Shown here: piece after piece, positions 1 through 7,013 of the stretch
Layout of the letters: the number at the start of each line of letters is the position of its first letter
Position numbering within the stretch: the stretch's first letter is position 1
Assembly: GCA_905182825.1 (NCBI GenBank)
Contig: CAJJDJ010000007.1
Location: 1-15,833, forward strand
DNA: 15,833 nt
Source: Thiotrichaceae bacterium UBA7359
GTDB taxonomy: Bacteria > Pseudomonadota > Gammaproteobacteria > Eutrophobiales > Eutrophobiaceae
Reading direction: 5' to 3'
The notes under the pieces: model-generated
Told to the model about the DNA's origin: nothing
Seen by the model: only the letters and a program-made list of their open reading frames with translations
Database searches by the model: none
Position numbers and translations under genes: made by a program

Positions 1-961
1 TAACTCCGCCAAAGCCACCAGCGATAAGTAATAAACCATCAGCATAATCACCTTGCTTTACCACTACATCATTTTCATCCTTATTTAAAGTGTCGCTACT
101 TTTAGAATAGGTCAAATACCATTCAAAGCTTCCATACGTCTCAAACAAAGTATTATTAGCAACTCGCTGTAAAGCATCCTCATCAAGTTCCTGAAATATA
201 GGGTGCTCACGCAAATGTCCCTTTAGGACATTATTTCTGTAACTTTCATCGATAATATGTCGCCAGCCATCATCATATTTTCGAATATCTCGTAACCCTT
301 GCCAACGTATTTCCAAAAGAACCGTTTCTTTTTTGGCAAAGATAGTCGATGTTCTTTGCACCCTACCTAATGCTGCTATTTCGCCAAAAATTTTTCCACT
401 TTTAAACTCGACAACATCATAAATGTCTTTTAGTGATGGTACTTCTTTTATGTCAGAAATGTTTTGTAAAGGCTCTTTGAATATTTGTTGATGGTCTCGT
501 ACACTAAATAGTGAAGCATGTTCTGTTTTATCGTCTTTTTGCAACCCTGTGCTTTTATCTATGTAGAGTTCAGTATTTCTTCCCTCTGGAACATTACTAT
601 TACCCCATAATTGTGAAAGCACCTTCCAAAAAGTTTTTTTCTTTGGATTTGAACGACCCAGCAAATGTGATGGTAAGCTTGGCTTGATTACTACAGTAGC
701 TTTCCCTGAAATAACTAGAAATGCTGAATTTCCATAATCCCCTTCTCTGATGATTATTTCGCCAGGCTTAAACTTAACTAAGCGGCAATCATTCTTTATG
801 ATACCTTCCAGAGGAACCGAACGAGGGAAACGTAAAGCGTCAATCGCAGATATCTCTGGTCGTTCCATAAGCATAGCCAGATTAGCTTCCGTCATATCGG
901 GGTCGAATGCGCTATCCCAACGCCCAGGACGTTCCATTGATTTAAAAGACGTCAACTTCAT
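1..961 (-). CDS. Cyclic-nucleotide-binding-domain protein (3' end missing)
   Basis: Read by hand from an ATG at 961, giving 320 codons before the window edge; the stop codon lies outside. Residues about 60-92 form the first half of a cNMP-binding beta-barrel (KFKPGEIIIREGDYGNSAFL). Residues about 192-219 carry the phosphate-binding cassette (FGEIAALGRVQRTSTIFA), with Glu194 and Arg203-Thr-Ser in the places where CRP-type domains contact cAMP, so ligand binding is plausible. Between these halves lie about 90 polar residues (93-184), an insertion not normal for this compact domain. A second barrel appears to start near residue 298 (VVVKQGDYADGLLLIAGG). No helix-turn-helix is seen in the visible part, so this is not obviously a CRP/FNR regulator. 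It starts 44 bp downstream of the tetraheme cytochrome gene on the same strand and is probably co-transcribed. No clear Shine-Dalgarno is seen; Met9 is another possible start. The effector domain, if any, is off the window. Confidence 0.85.
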   Translation of the reverse strand, partial: MKLTSFKSMERPGRWDSAFDPDMTEANLAMLMERPEISAIDALRFPRSVPLEGIIKNDCRLVKFKPGEIIIREGDYGNSAFLVISGKATVVIKPSLPSHLLGRSNPKKKTFWKVLSQLWGNSNVPEGRNTELYIDKSTGLQKDDKTEHASLFSVRDHQQIFKEPLQNISDIKEVPSLKDIYDVVEFKSGKIFGEIAALGRVQRTSTIFAKKETVLLEIRWQGLRDIRKYDDGWRHIIDESYRNNVLKGHLREHPIFQELDEDALQRVANNTLFETYGSFEWYLTYSKSSDTLNKDENDVVVKQGDYADGLLLIAGGFGGV

Positions 962-1005
962 AAGATTATAGATTTAATTGTTTTTTGTTAACGTGAAATT
1001 TGAAT

Positions 1006-1950
1006 TTATTTATATTTACTTTTTTCAGGGAGCATTTTTGCAACACTCTTACTCAGGTCGACATCCTTTATTGCTTCCGCTAGTTTCTTCCCATTTTCGC
1101 TAGTTGGCTCATCCAGCAGCTTTTTGATTTCTGGGATATCAGTTATTGCCGATAAAGCTAGTTTTGCAGCATCAAACCGATTTTGTTGAAATAACTTATA
1201 TTTATCATCTGTAGCTCTAGCAAGACCATTCGAGGCAGATACCAATATTGCAGCCTGACCAATAACATATGTCCGTGACAATTGAATGGTATCCATTTCA
1301 GCATTTACTGTAACGTCGGGAGGATAAAATCGATGCCGAACAGAACCTTGTGAATAAGCTATATATTCAAAATTTTCGTTTGCAGGATGTCCATTGGCCA
1401 CTAATTTTGCTAAAATCTCAGGTTCCACATCATCTCTAGAGAGACCATGACAGCTTGTACAATTCTCTGCTAATTCGTAATGCATGAAAGACCAGATCAT
1501 TCCTGCATCTTTTGCATCAGAGTATCGCTGTTGTTTGTGCTCTGCAGTTTCTGTGTCTGCCTTTGCACCACTACCATACTCGTTATGCACCGCCTTCCAA
1601 TCTGATGAGGGACCATGACAACTTTCACAAGAGGGCCCAGCTTTAGCTTTAGCAGGTTTGTCAGCTTTCTTTTTCACAAGAGTATAATGGCATGTGCTAC
1701 ACACAGGGCTTTTTTTCATGGATTTCGCACCACCAATAGCAGCCAGTATCTCTTTAGCTTTAGGCTTTTTGTGAACGTCCTTATAAGCAGCAAAATGCTT
1801 TGTCTCTTTCCACACATCGTATTCTGCTTCATGGCATTCCATGCAGACTTTTGGCCCTTCGTTATGAGGCTCAGCTAAAGATATAGAAGGGAGAAGCAGT
1901 AATAAAGACATCAATATTGTTAATGATTTTGACATTTTGCATAAAAACAT
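1006..1950 (-). CDS. Periplasmic tetraheme cytochrome c (cytochrome c554-like)
   Basis: A 314-aa exported protein with four CXXCH haem c attachment motifs: CMECH (36-40), CSTCH (84-88), CESCH (108-112) and CTSCH (164-168). All four lie in the N-terminal 170 residues, as in the cytochrome c554 / multihaem cytochrome family. The last 140 residues contain no haem motif and are mostly charged and helical. An N-terminal signal peptide (hydrophobic core about residues 10-20, likely cleavage after SLA) sends it to the periplasm. The start at 1950 is supported by AGAGGT at 1959-1964, 8 bp upstream; Met6 is a less likely alternative. Expected role is periplasmic electron transfer. The donor and acceptor cannot be read from the sequence, and the family name does not imply hydroxylamine oxidation because no hao gene is present. 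It lies directly after a possible 42-aa ORF and 44 bp before the cNMP-domain gene, with a Fur-box-like site upstream, which would suit a haem protein tied to iron supply. Confidence 0.9.
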   Translation of the reverse strand: MFLCKMSKSLTILMSLLLLLPSISLAEPHNEGPKVCMECHEAEYDVWKETKHFAAYKDVHKKPKAKEILAAIGGAKSMKKSPVCSTCHYTLVKKKADKPAKAKAGPSCESCHGPSSDWKAVHNEYGSGAKADTETAEHKQQRYSDAKDAGMIWSFMHYELAENCTSCHGLSRDDVEPEILAKLVANGHPANENFEYIAYSQGSVRHRFYPPDVTVNAEMDTIQLSRTYVIGQAAILVSASNGLARATDDKYKLFQQNRFDAAKLALSAITDIPEIKKLLDEPTSENGKKLAEAIKDVDLSKSVAKMLPEKSKYK

Positions 1951-1951
1951 A

Positions 1952-2080
1952 CTAAATACCTCTAACTAAAGTTTGTAATGAATTCTTCACTTCTGTAGCG
2001 CTAGATAACGATAATGGAACTTGATTCAGTTTTTTTTCTGCATCTCTTATCTTACAACGTGTTTCTGATAAGTATTTCAT
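1952..2080 (-). CDS. Possible 42-aa small protein or leader ORF coupled to the cytochrome gene
   Basis: Found by hand on the minus strand. An ATG at 2080 opens 42 codons (beginning MKYLSETRCKIRDAEKK) ending in TAG at 1954-1952. One base separates the TAG from the cytochrome ATG, and the cytochrome ribosome-binding site (AGAGGT) is formed by the penultimate Arg-Gly codons of this ORF. That arrangement is typical of translational coupling. The product would be soluble, charged and probably helical, with one cysteine and no signal peptide. No family is recognised. Weak points: no convincing Shine-Dalgarno precedes it, and a 43-codon open frame in AT-rich DNA could be chance. Confidence 0.35.
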   Translation of the reverse strand: MKYLSETRCKIRDAEKKLNQVPLSLSSATEVKNSLQTLVRGI

Positions 2081-2166
2081 TTTTTAATTTAATTATGTTT
2101 TTTCTTACGCGCATGTTAATAAATAAAACCAATTTTTAATAGCATTATTAATCAGTTATGGTTGAA

Positions 2167-2181
2167 TAATAATCATTATCA
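2167..2181. promoter_or_regulatory. Probable Fur box
   Basis: The 15 bases TAATAATCATTATCA match the 7-1-7 Fur consensus TGATAATNATTATCA at 14 of 15 positions. The site is 87 bp upstream of the 42-aa ORF and about 217 bp upstream of the cytochrome start on the minus strand. On the plus strand the nearest accepted gene, tupA, is 535 bp away. The minus-strand cytochrome unit is therefore the better target. Because the motif is symmetrical it gives no direction by itself, and no convincing -35/-10 pair could be placed beside it. Confidence 0.6.
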
Positions 2182-2200
2182 TTTAAGTAAATGAGAATGA
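2173..2200. repeat. Near-perfect 28-bp palindrome overlapping the Fur box
   Basis: Arms TCATTATCATTTA (2173-2185) and TAAATGAGAATGA (2188-2200) are reverse complements at 12 of 13 positions, separated by 2 bp. The right arm also holds a Fur half-site, TGAGAAT (2192-2198). The overlap suggests an extended operator in which two Fur dimers could bind side by side, although another dimeric regulator could use the palindrome instead. Confidence 0.5.
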
Positions 2201-2321
2201 CCGCTAAAGCTTATGTCGAGAAAAGAATACAAAATAATTCTAGGCTTTTTTTGTACTTGAATTTGCAAATGAATAGCCACATAAAAAAGGCATGTCGCAA
2301 TTTATTTTCAGGAAATCCGTC

Positions 2322-2453
2322 ATGTTCGTTTTTTTAAGGCGTTTCTTCGAAGGCCTGAAATTGCAATACTACTTTATCAGAATGAAAAATATTAGTACTT
2401 CAGATCTTTATATTGACGACGAGAGTTCTTGTGGGAAAATTATACCACGTTAA
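2322..2453 (+). CDS. Doubtful 43-aa ORF in the intergenic spacer
   Basis: An ATG at 2322 opens 43 codons (beginning MFVFLRRFFEGLKLQYY) ending in TAA at 2451-2453, with CAGGAA about 8 bp upstream as a possible ribosome-binding site. The first half is rich in aromatic and basic residues and the second half is acidic. There is no signal peptide, no recognisable domain and no coupling to a neighbour. It lies between the Fur-like site and tupA. It may be a small protein, a decayed gene or chance; reported mainly because the spacer is otherwise empty. Confidence 0.18.
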   Translation: MFVFLRRFFEGLKLQYYFIRMKNISTSDLYIDDESSCGKIIPR

Positions 2454-2715
2454 ATTGTTGGCAAAGGCAATATAGTTGTCACATGATAATCATCCATCAG
2501 GTTTAGCGATGTAGACACTCATTATAACTCCTCGAAGTAATGAACGAAATTTTAACTATTTTGCGGCTAATAATATTCGAACAAATACGATTTATTTAAA
2601 CACGCATGATGTAAAAATAGGACCGATGATAAAAATAATACTGATATTCTTCTCAGACATGCGCCACTAAAATTTTAATTTTGTAGTTATAAAAACACAT
2701 ATGAAGGAATAATTT
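2454..2715. other. AT-rich spacer upstream of tupA
   Basis: Together with 2081-2321 this is the gene-poor part of the spacer. It contains a minus-strand ATG at 2522 with a strong GAGGAG 5 bp upstream (2528-2533), but that frame closes after 10 codons (MSVYIAKPDG). It could be a leader peptide or the remnant of a lost gene. A Fur-like half-site TGATAAT lies at 2484-2490. Nothing else could be supported. Confidence 0.4.
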
Positions 2716-3522
2716 ATGCATCGTACCTTAGTATTATCATTAATGTTGTTAGTTAGTGTTTCGCTAAATTCAAATTCAAATGTGATGCGATTAAAGATGG
2801 CAACGACAACTAGTACTGACAATTCAGGCTTATTGGCAGTATTAAATACCGCATTTGAAAATCAATATAATGTGAAACTAGATATTATTTCAGTGGGCAC
2901 GGGTAAGGCTATACGCTTAGGAGAAAATGGTGATGTTGATCTAATCTTTGTACATGCACCAGAAGCAGAAAAAAAATTTGTTTCAGAAGGCTCAGGAATT
3001 GAACGAAAACCAGTTATGCATAATGATTATATTATTGTTGGACCAGAAACTGACCCTGCAGATATTAAAAATGCAAAAAATATAGTTGAGGTAATGTCAT
3101 TACTGATTGAAGCGAAGCACGCTTTTGTTTCACGTGGCGATGATTCTGGAACTCATAAAAAAGAGAAAAGTCTTTGGAAAATGACAGGCAAAGAACCTTC
3201 TGATGACTGGTACCTGGCGGTTGGTCAAGGAATGGCTGTCGTTCTTAGAATAGCCGATGATAAAGAAGCGTATACATTGACAGACAGAGGCACTTACCTG
3301 GCATATAGAGACAAGGTAAAATTAAGAGTAATATTTGAAAACGATCCAGAGTTATTCAATCCTTATCATGTGATTATGGTAAACCCTAAGAAACATCCAC
3401 ATGTAAAAATTGATATGGCGAGAAACTATTCGGATTTCATTCGCGGCAAAGAAGGTCAGGTTATGATTCGAAATTTTAAGATAAACGATAATATATTATT
3501 TCATCCTGATGTCATTAGATAA
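2716..3522 (+). CDS. tupA: Tungstate-binding periplasmic protein, TupA-like
   Basis: A 268-aa periplasmic substrate-binding protein of the TupA branch of the molybdate/tungstate family. After a hydrophobic N-terminus (about 4-17, signal peptide) come the oxyanion-binding motif TTTSTDNSGLL (30-40), VGTGKAIRLGENGDVDLIFV (60-79), MHNDYIIVGPETDPADI (101-117) and FVSRGDDSGTHKKEKSLW (137-154). These are family hallmarks, and the length is normal. An AAGGA about 9 bp upstream supports the start. TupA delivers tungstate (possibly molybdate) to an inner-membrane permease TupB and ATPase TupC, but neither follows: after a 197-bp gap the next gene is convergent and unrelated. It may work with a transporter encoded elsewhere or act as a sensor or scavenger. 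Choosing tungstate over molybdate rests on the TupA-type motifs; affinity cannot be read. Confidence 0.85.
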   Translation: MHRTLVLSLMLLVSVSLNSNSNVMRLKMATTTSTDNSGLLAVLNTAFENQYNVKLDIISVGTGKAIRLGENGDVDLIFVHAPEAEKKFVSEGSGIERKPVMHNDYIIVGPETDPADIKNAKNIVEVMSLLIEAKHAFVSRGDDSGTHKKEKSLWKMTGKEPSDDWYLAVGQGMAVVLRIADDKEAYTLTDRGTYLAYRDKVKLRVIFENDPELFNPYHVIMVNPKKHPHVKIDMARNYSDFIRGKEGQVMIRNFKINDNILFHPDVIR

Positions 3523-3719
3523 CTCGGTTGATATTCAGTAGCTATAAAAAAATGAAAATTGCAATTCTTACTGTCAAGTTAATCTCACAAGATAAAAAAT
3601 ATTGTCAACTAGCGTGGACTACTCTTGATCAAATTGATTATCTCAAATCGCACCCTAAATAAAATAAAACTTTTAAAAACCCGTCTATTGCCAGGACACA
3701 ATTTAGATGTTCATTTTAA

Positions 3720-4592
3720 TCAATGATTTATTTTAAGCTTAATGAAGTGGATGACTACAAAAATTAAGATGACAACAAAACTCAACCACCCAAAAGTTGA
3801 ATTATACTCGCTCACAAGATAGTTATAAGTGCTATCTTGCGTTCGATTAGTGAAGTAATCACTAGTTTTAATTAACGTAACTATTCCTGCATGGACACCT
3901 ATACAGGCAGCAATTCCACGATATTTTAAGCGCAATAAGCCAAGCAATATGCCAAAAATAAAAAGCGTTAAAAAATAGTCTAGAATGGACCACTCATGAA
4001 AACGGCGGAATGCTTCAGGCATCATGCTGAAACTAGTTAGCCAGCCAATGTCAGTATCTGCGGACACTTCACGATAACGAATAAAGTGTACGGCTGAATA
4101 AATAAGACTTGAGAAAAGTATTGTTATTATCGCGCCAGTTTGTTTGTATAAACCAGAAAATAAAGCTCCTCTAAAAATTGACTCTTCAATCAAGCCGATT
4201 AATAAGCCAGCAAGCATAGCTTTTCCAAAGCGCTCAATGACAACAGTCATTGAAATATTACGATAAGTATCCATCTCATGAATACCAAGGAAATATAATA
4301 GCACTTCAATTATAAGCATAATGGCTATTCCGTAAATAAAGCCATTAAAAATACTATTTAAAAATTTAAAGAGTTTTCCGCTATAACCAAAAGACTTAAA
4401 TGAAAGTAAATTATATAATTGCAAGTAAATACCACTAACAATCAAACCACTTATAAGAGTGGCGTATGTCAGATATTTACGGAAAGCAAGACCCAAAAGA
4501 GGGTCTAGTAAGAGTTTTAGTGGGTACGCAATTACAGCCCCTAAAACAAACGCAAAAACAACAAATAAGGAGAAAGTTATTATGGCGCGCAT
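3720..4592 (-). CDS. CPBP-family intramembrane metalloprotease (CAAX protease / bacteriocin-processing type)
   Basis: A 290-aa, strongly hydrophobic protein with about eight membrane segments. The three CPBP (Abi) motifs are present: EESIFRG with Glu136-Glu137 and Arg141; the SAVHF segment with His169; and GVHAG with His234. These are the residues proposed to form the active site of Rce1-like intramembrane endopeptidases. The substrate is unknown; bacterial members are linked to peptide maturation, bacteriocin immunity or membrane protein turnover. It is the last gene of a minus-strand run (bepA-like, soxY, soxZ, this gene), 31 bp after soxZ, so co-transcription is likely. No good ribosome-binding site is visible and no terminator hairpin was found after it. 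A role in Sox protein handling is only suggested by position. Confidence 0.8.
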   Translation of the reverse strand: MRAIITFSLFVVFAFVLGAVIAYPLKLLLDPLLGLAFRKYLTYATLISGLIVSGIYLQLYNLLSFKSFGYSGKLFKFLNSIFNGFIYGIAIMLIIEVLLYFLGIHEMDTYRNISMTVVIERFGKAMLAGLLIGLIEESIFRGALFSGLYKQTGAIITILFSSLIYSAVHFIRYREVSADTDIGWLTSFSMMPEAFRRFHEWSILDYFLTLFIFGILLGLLRLKYRGIAACIGVHAGIVTLIKTSDYFTNRTQDSTYNYLVSEYNSTFGWLSFVVILIFVVIHFIKLKINH

Positions 4593-4623
4593 AGAATGAA
4601 AGCAATGTGGCTATGAGAGATAA

Positions 4624-4938
4624 TTATTTTATCAGTGTTTCAGTTGAATCTACGTTGTTTCTATTATCAGTCCAGGAAAGCTCAACTTTATCACCAATAG
4701 TGGCGCCTTCAAACATGAATGATAAATAAGGGTTCTTTGAAATGGCTCGACTCCAGTCACATGTAATAACAACACTACCGTTATGTTTTATAACAATTTC
4801 ATTGATATAATGTGGGGGGATGAACTCGTTAGTTTCGCTATCAATTCGAAAGCCAGTTTCCATAGGGTGTCGAATGATGGCGCGTACTGTTGTAACTCCA
4901 TCACGTATTTTTGTTTTTAGACGTATAGATGATGCCAT
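4624..4938 (-). CDS. soxZ: SoxZ, sulfur carrier complex subunit
   Basis: A 104-aa protein with the compact beta-sandwich pattern of SoxZ: RLKTKIRDGVTTVRAIIRHP near the N-terminus, then METGFR, a PPHYINEI segment, and GDKVELSWTDN near the C-terminus. Length is usual for the family. It has no signal peptide, as expected, because SoxZ is exported by riding with Tat-targeted SoxY. In the Sox pathway SoxYZ is the periplasmic carrier to which SoxXA attaches thiosulfate through the SoxY cysteine and on which SoxB then acts. The ATG follows the soxY TAG without any gap, and its strong AAGGAGG lies inside soxY, so the two genes are translated together. No other sox gene is in the window. Confidence 0.92.
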   Translation of the reverse strand: MASSIRLKTKIRDGVTTVRAIIRHPMETGFRIDSETNEFIPPHYINEIVIKHNGSVVITCDWSRAISKNPYLSFMFEGATIGDKVELSWTDNRNNVDSTETLIK

Positions 4939-5391
4939 CTAGCCACAGCCTCCTTCATGGACTTCTATAAATTTACGTGTACTAAATAATGCCCCTTCGC
5001 TTTTTACCACAGCAATAATGTTCGACGAATTTTGCATTTTTATTCGCGTTGAAATAAAACCCACACAGTTAGTGGTAAAATTAAAGCTTGCAATCAGAGG
5101 ATTAGGGTTGTTCTCAACAAATATTGTTATAGATTCTATGTTTGGCAAATCCGTTTTAACCTTGACTGGCACAACAGCACCATCTTCTACTATAGAATGA
5201 ACCCCAATGTTAATTTGTTCAGATTCGTCTATTTCTTGACCAGGAAAATAAGCGACAATCGCTTCATCAAAGTCAACCGAAGAAAATGCAGCTTTATTCC
5301 ATTTGGCAAGGACAGAAATAGGTTTCAATAATCCGGAAATCAGAGTGATTGAACCCATAGCTAAATATCTAAGAGTGTCTCTACGTAACAT
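4939..5391 (-). CDS. soxY: SoxY, sulfur-covalently binding carrier protein
   Basis: A 150-aa protein with the SoxY C-terminal carrier tail: it ends EGGCG, with Cys149 as the expected thiosulfate/sulfane attachment site. The usual tail is GGCGG, so this one is one glycine shorter. A second cysteine, Cys109 (TTNCVG), is unusual because most SoxY proteins keep only the carrier cysteine. ATG 5391 is chosen because it places a Tat-like signal (LRRDTLRYLAMG, then a hydrophobic stretch to about residue 29) at the extreme N-terminus and leaves a 19-bp gap after the bepA-like gene. The frame is open upstream to 5442, but that start would overlap bepA by 32 bp and add a lysine-rich N-terminus. The mid-region FVENNPNPLIASFNF matches the family. 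SoxY is folded with SoxZ, exported by Tat and loaded by SoxXA. Confidence 0.9.
   Translation of the reverse strand: MLRRDTLRYLAMGSITLISGLLKPISVLAKWNKAAFSSVDFDEAIVAYFPGQEIDESEQINIGVHSIVEDGAVVPVKVKTDLPNIESITIFVENNPNPLIASFNFTTNCVGFISTRIKMQNSSNIIAVVKSEGALFSTRKFIEVHEGGCG
4949..4955 (-). promoter_or_regulatory. soxZ ribosome-binding site inside soxY carrier-tail codons
   Basis: AAGGAGG, a perfect anti-16S match, lies 10 bp upstream of the soxZ ATG and is made by the Glu146-Gly-Gly codons immediately before the SoxY carrier cysteine. It explains tight co-translation of the two subunits and limits which synonymous codons the carrier tail can use. Confidence 0.75.
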
Positions 5392-5410
5392 ATTTATTTG
5401 CTTCCCATGT

Positions 5411-6874
5411 TTACTTGAGTCCTTCTTCGAGCTCAAGCTCATATTCGAGTTCTCCCATGCGCGCGTTGATACGTTGCTCCTGATAATAATCGATTTGATA
5501 TTGTTGTTTTATAAACTTTAACTTGTCTACAGCGAGTCGTGTTTGCGCAGCAAGATAATAATATTCCGATTGCAAGATTGCAGTTTCAATTTCATTGCCT
5601 AACATAGCTTCTGCTTGACCAAGCAAACTATAACTTTCTAGATCATGTTTATGATGCCGTTCATAGTTTTTTAAAATATCTCTAGCTTTCTTTCCATTAC
5701 TTACATCAAGCAAAGCTTTGCTATAAGCCATGACGACAGGTCTGTAGTCGGGATAAAGACCATGGGCTTTCCTAAAGATATCAAACGCAGCATTGTAATT
5801 CGACTGCGCTGTCTGGAACTTTGCCGCTAACAATAAATAGGCAACATCATCAGGATTATCTCTTAAAAGGTAATCGACATACTGTTTTGCTTGAGCAAAC
5901 TCTCTGTTTCCAATATAAGCATAAGCTAATCCATATCGTATTGATGAGTTTTTCTTTGTAGAAACTTTATTTTCATTAAGTGCTTGTTGTAAAGTTTTTA
6001 TAGCCACTTTTTTTGACTTTGAGGATTCCACAAACAGTTTGTACCTGATCAATTCGTAAGAATGTGAATTTGTAAATTCTTTTACTAAAAAGTCTTCGGC
6101 ACGTGCGCGCGAATCAGCAATTCGTGATGTAGTTAGCGGGTGTGTACGCAAAAATTCTGGCGCGGCATTTTGAGTATATCTTGATAACTGTTGTAATTTT
6201 TCAAAAAAAGCGGGCATACCTCTTGGGTCATAACCTGCGTTGACTAAAACTTGCATTCCAATTCGATCCGCTTCTTGTTCGTTGGCACGAGTAAAATTCG
6301 CCGAATTTTGTGCGGCTAAGCCAGCCGCACCTGTCATCGCAGCCATTCCGGCCTCTGGGTTTGAAATGCCTATTAATATCGCACCAATCAATGCTGCAGT
6401 ATTAAGTAAACTATATTTACTTGCTTCTTCAAACTGACGTGCAAGATGACGTTGAGTAACATGCGTAATCTCATGCGCCATCACGGCAGCTAACTCGCTT
6501 TCATTACTAGAGTTTAAAATTACACCGCTATTCATACCAATCATACCGCCAGGTCCGGCAAAAGCATTGATACTTGGAGCATTAACTACAAAAAAAGTAA
6601 ACGATTGTTCATTATTATCACTATATGAAACCAGTTTATCTCCAAGTGATTGGATATAAGACTCAATTTCAGGATCCTTGTTCACGTTAGCGAAATGACG
6701 CACCTGATTTAAAAACACCTTGCCGAGTCGTCGCTCATATTCAGGCGAGACTATACTCCCAGCTGAGTCACCAAAATCAGGCAAATCATTAGCGATGACA
6801 AGAAACGATGTTAATACGAGGAAAAGAGTAAACGTCTTGTATACAATTAGCTCGGAAAGTTTTGTAAAAGTCAT
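5411..6874 (-). CDS. bepA: BepA-like periplasmic M48 metalloprotease/chaperone with TPRs
   Basis: A 487-aa protein, the same length as E. coli BepA (YfgC), an outer-membrane quality-control protease that helps LptD/BAM assembly and degrades stalled substrates. A signal peptide (core about 14-26, likely cleavage after VIA) is followed by LPDFGDSAGS, the M48 zinc site HEITHVTQRH (His134, His138) and the third ligand in NEQEADRIG (Glu200). THPLTTSR follows, where His244 sits at the place of the BepA latch histidine (246 in E. coli). The C-terminal half (about 290-470) is TPR-like helical hairpins. It heads the minus-strand run and is followed by soxY after 19 bp. No strong ribosome-binding site is visible before the ATG. 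Whether it serves general envelope quality control or helps the Sox proteins cannot be decided; the family role favours the former. Confidence 0.9.
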   Translation of the reverse strand: MTFTKLSELIVYKTFTLFLVLTSFLVIANDLPDFGDSAGSIVSPEYERRLGKVFLNQVRHFANVNKDPEIESYIQSLGDKLVSYSDNNEQSFTFFVVNAPSINAFAGPGGMIGMNSGVILNSSNESELAAVMAHEITHVTQRHLARQFEEASKYSLLNTAALIGAILIGISNPEAGMAAMTGAAGLAAQNSANFTRANEQEADRIGMQVLVNAGYDPRGMPAFFEKLQQLSRYTQNAAPEFLRTHPLTTSRIADSRARAEDFLVKEFTNSHSYELIRYKLFVESSKSKKVAIKTLQQALNENKVSTKKNSSIRYGLAYAYIGNREFAQAKQYVDYLLRDNPDDVAYLLLAAKFQTAQSNYNAAFDIFRKAHGLYPDYRPVVMAYSKALLDVSNGKKARDILKNYERHHKHDLESYSLLGQAEAMLGNEIETAILQSEYYYLAAQTRLAVDKLKFIKQQYQIDYYQEQRINARMGELEYELELEEGLK

Positions 6875-7013
6875 TTAAATATATTTTGATAATACCTAAT
6901 ACAACACATTGTCTTATGTTTGCTTTATTATTTTAAGTTTAACATAACTAACGTAGACCCGTATTTATGTAATTCAGTTTCATAATTAATTTTTAATCTA
7001 GGAGAAACAAAAT

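Noticed and set aside
750..971. Plus-strand 73-codon ORF opposite the cNMP-domain gene
   Set aside because: The minus-strand reading gives a clear cNMP-binding domain, so this frame is a shadow.
3552..3662. 36-codon plus-strand ORF after tupA
   Set aside because: No ribosome-binding site, no recognisable family and AT-rich chance length; not strong enough to call.
5392..5442. Upstream start of soxY overlapping bepA
   Set aside because: It would bury the Tat-like signal behind 17 polar residues; the ATG at 5391 gives a normal SoxY N-terminus.
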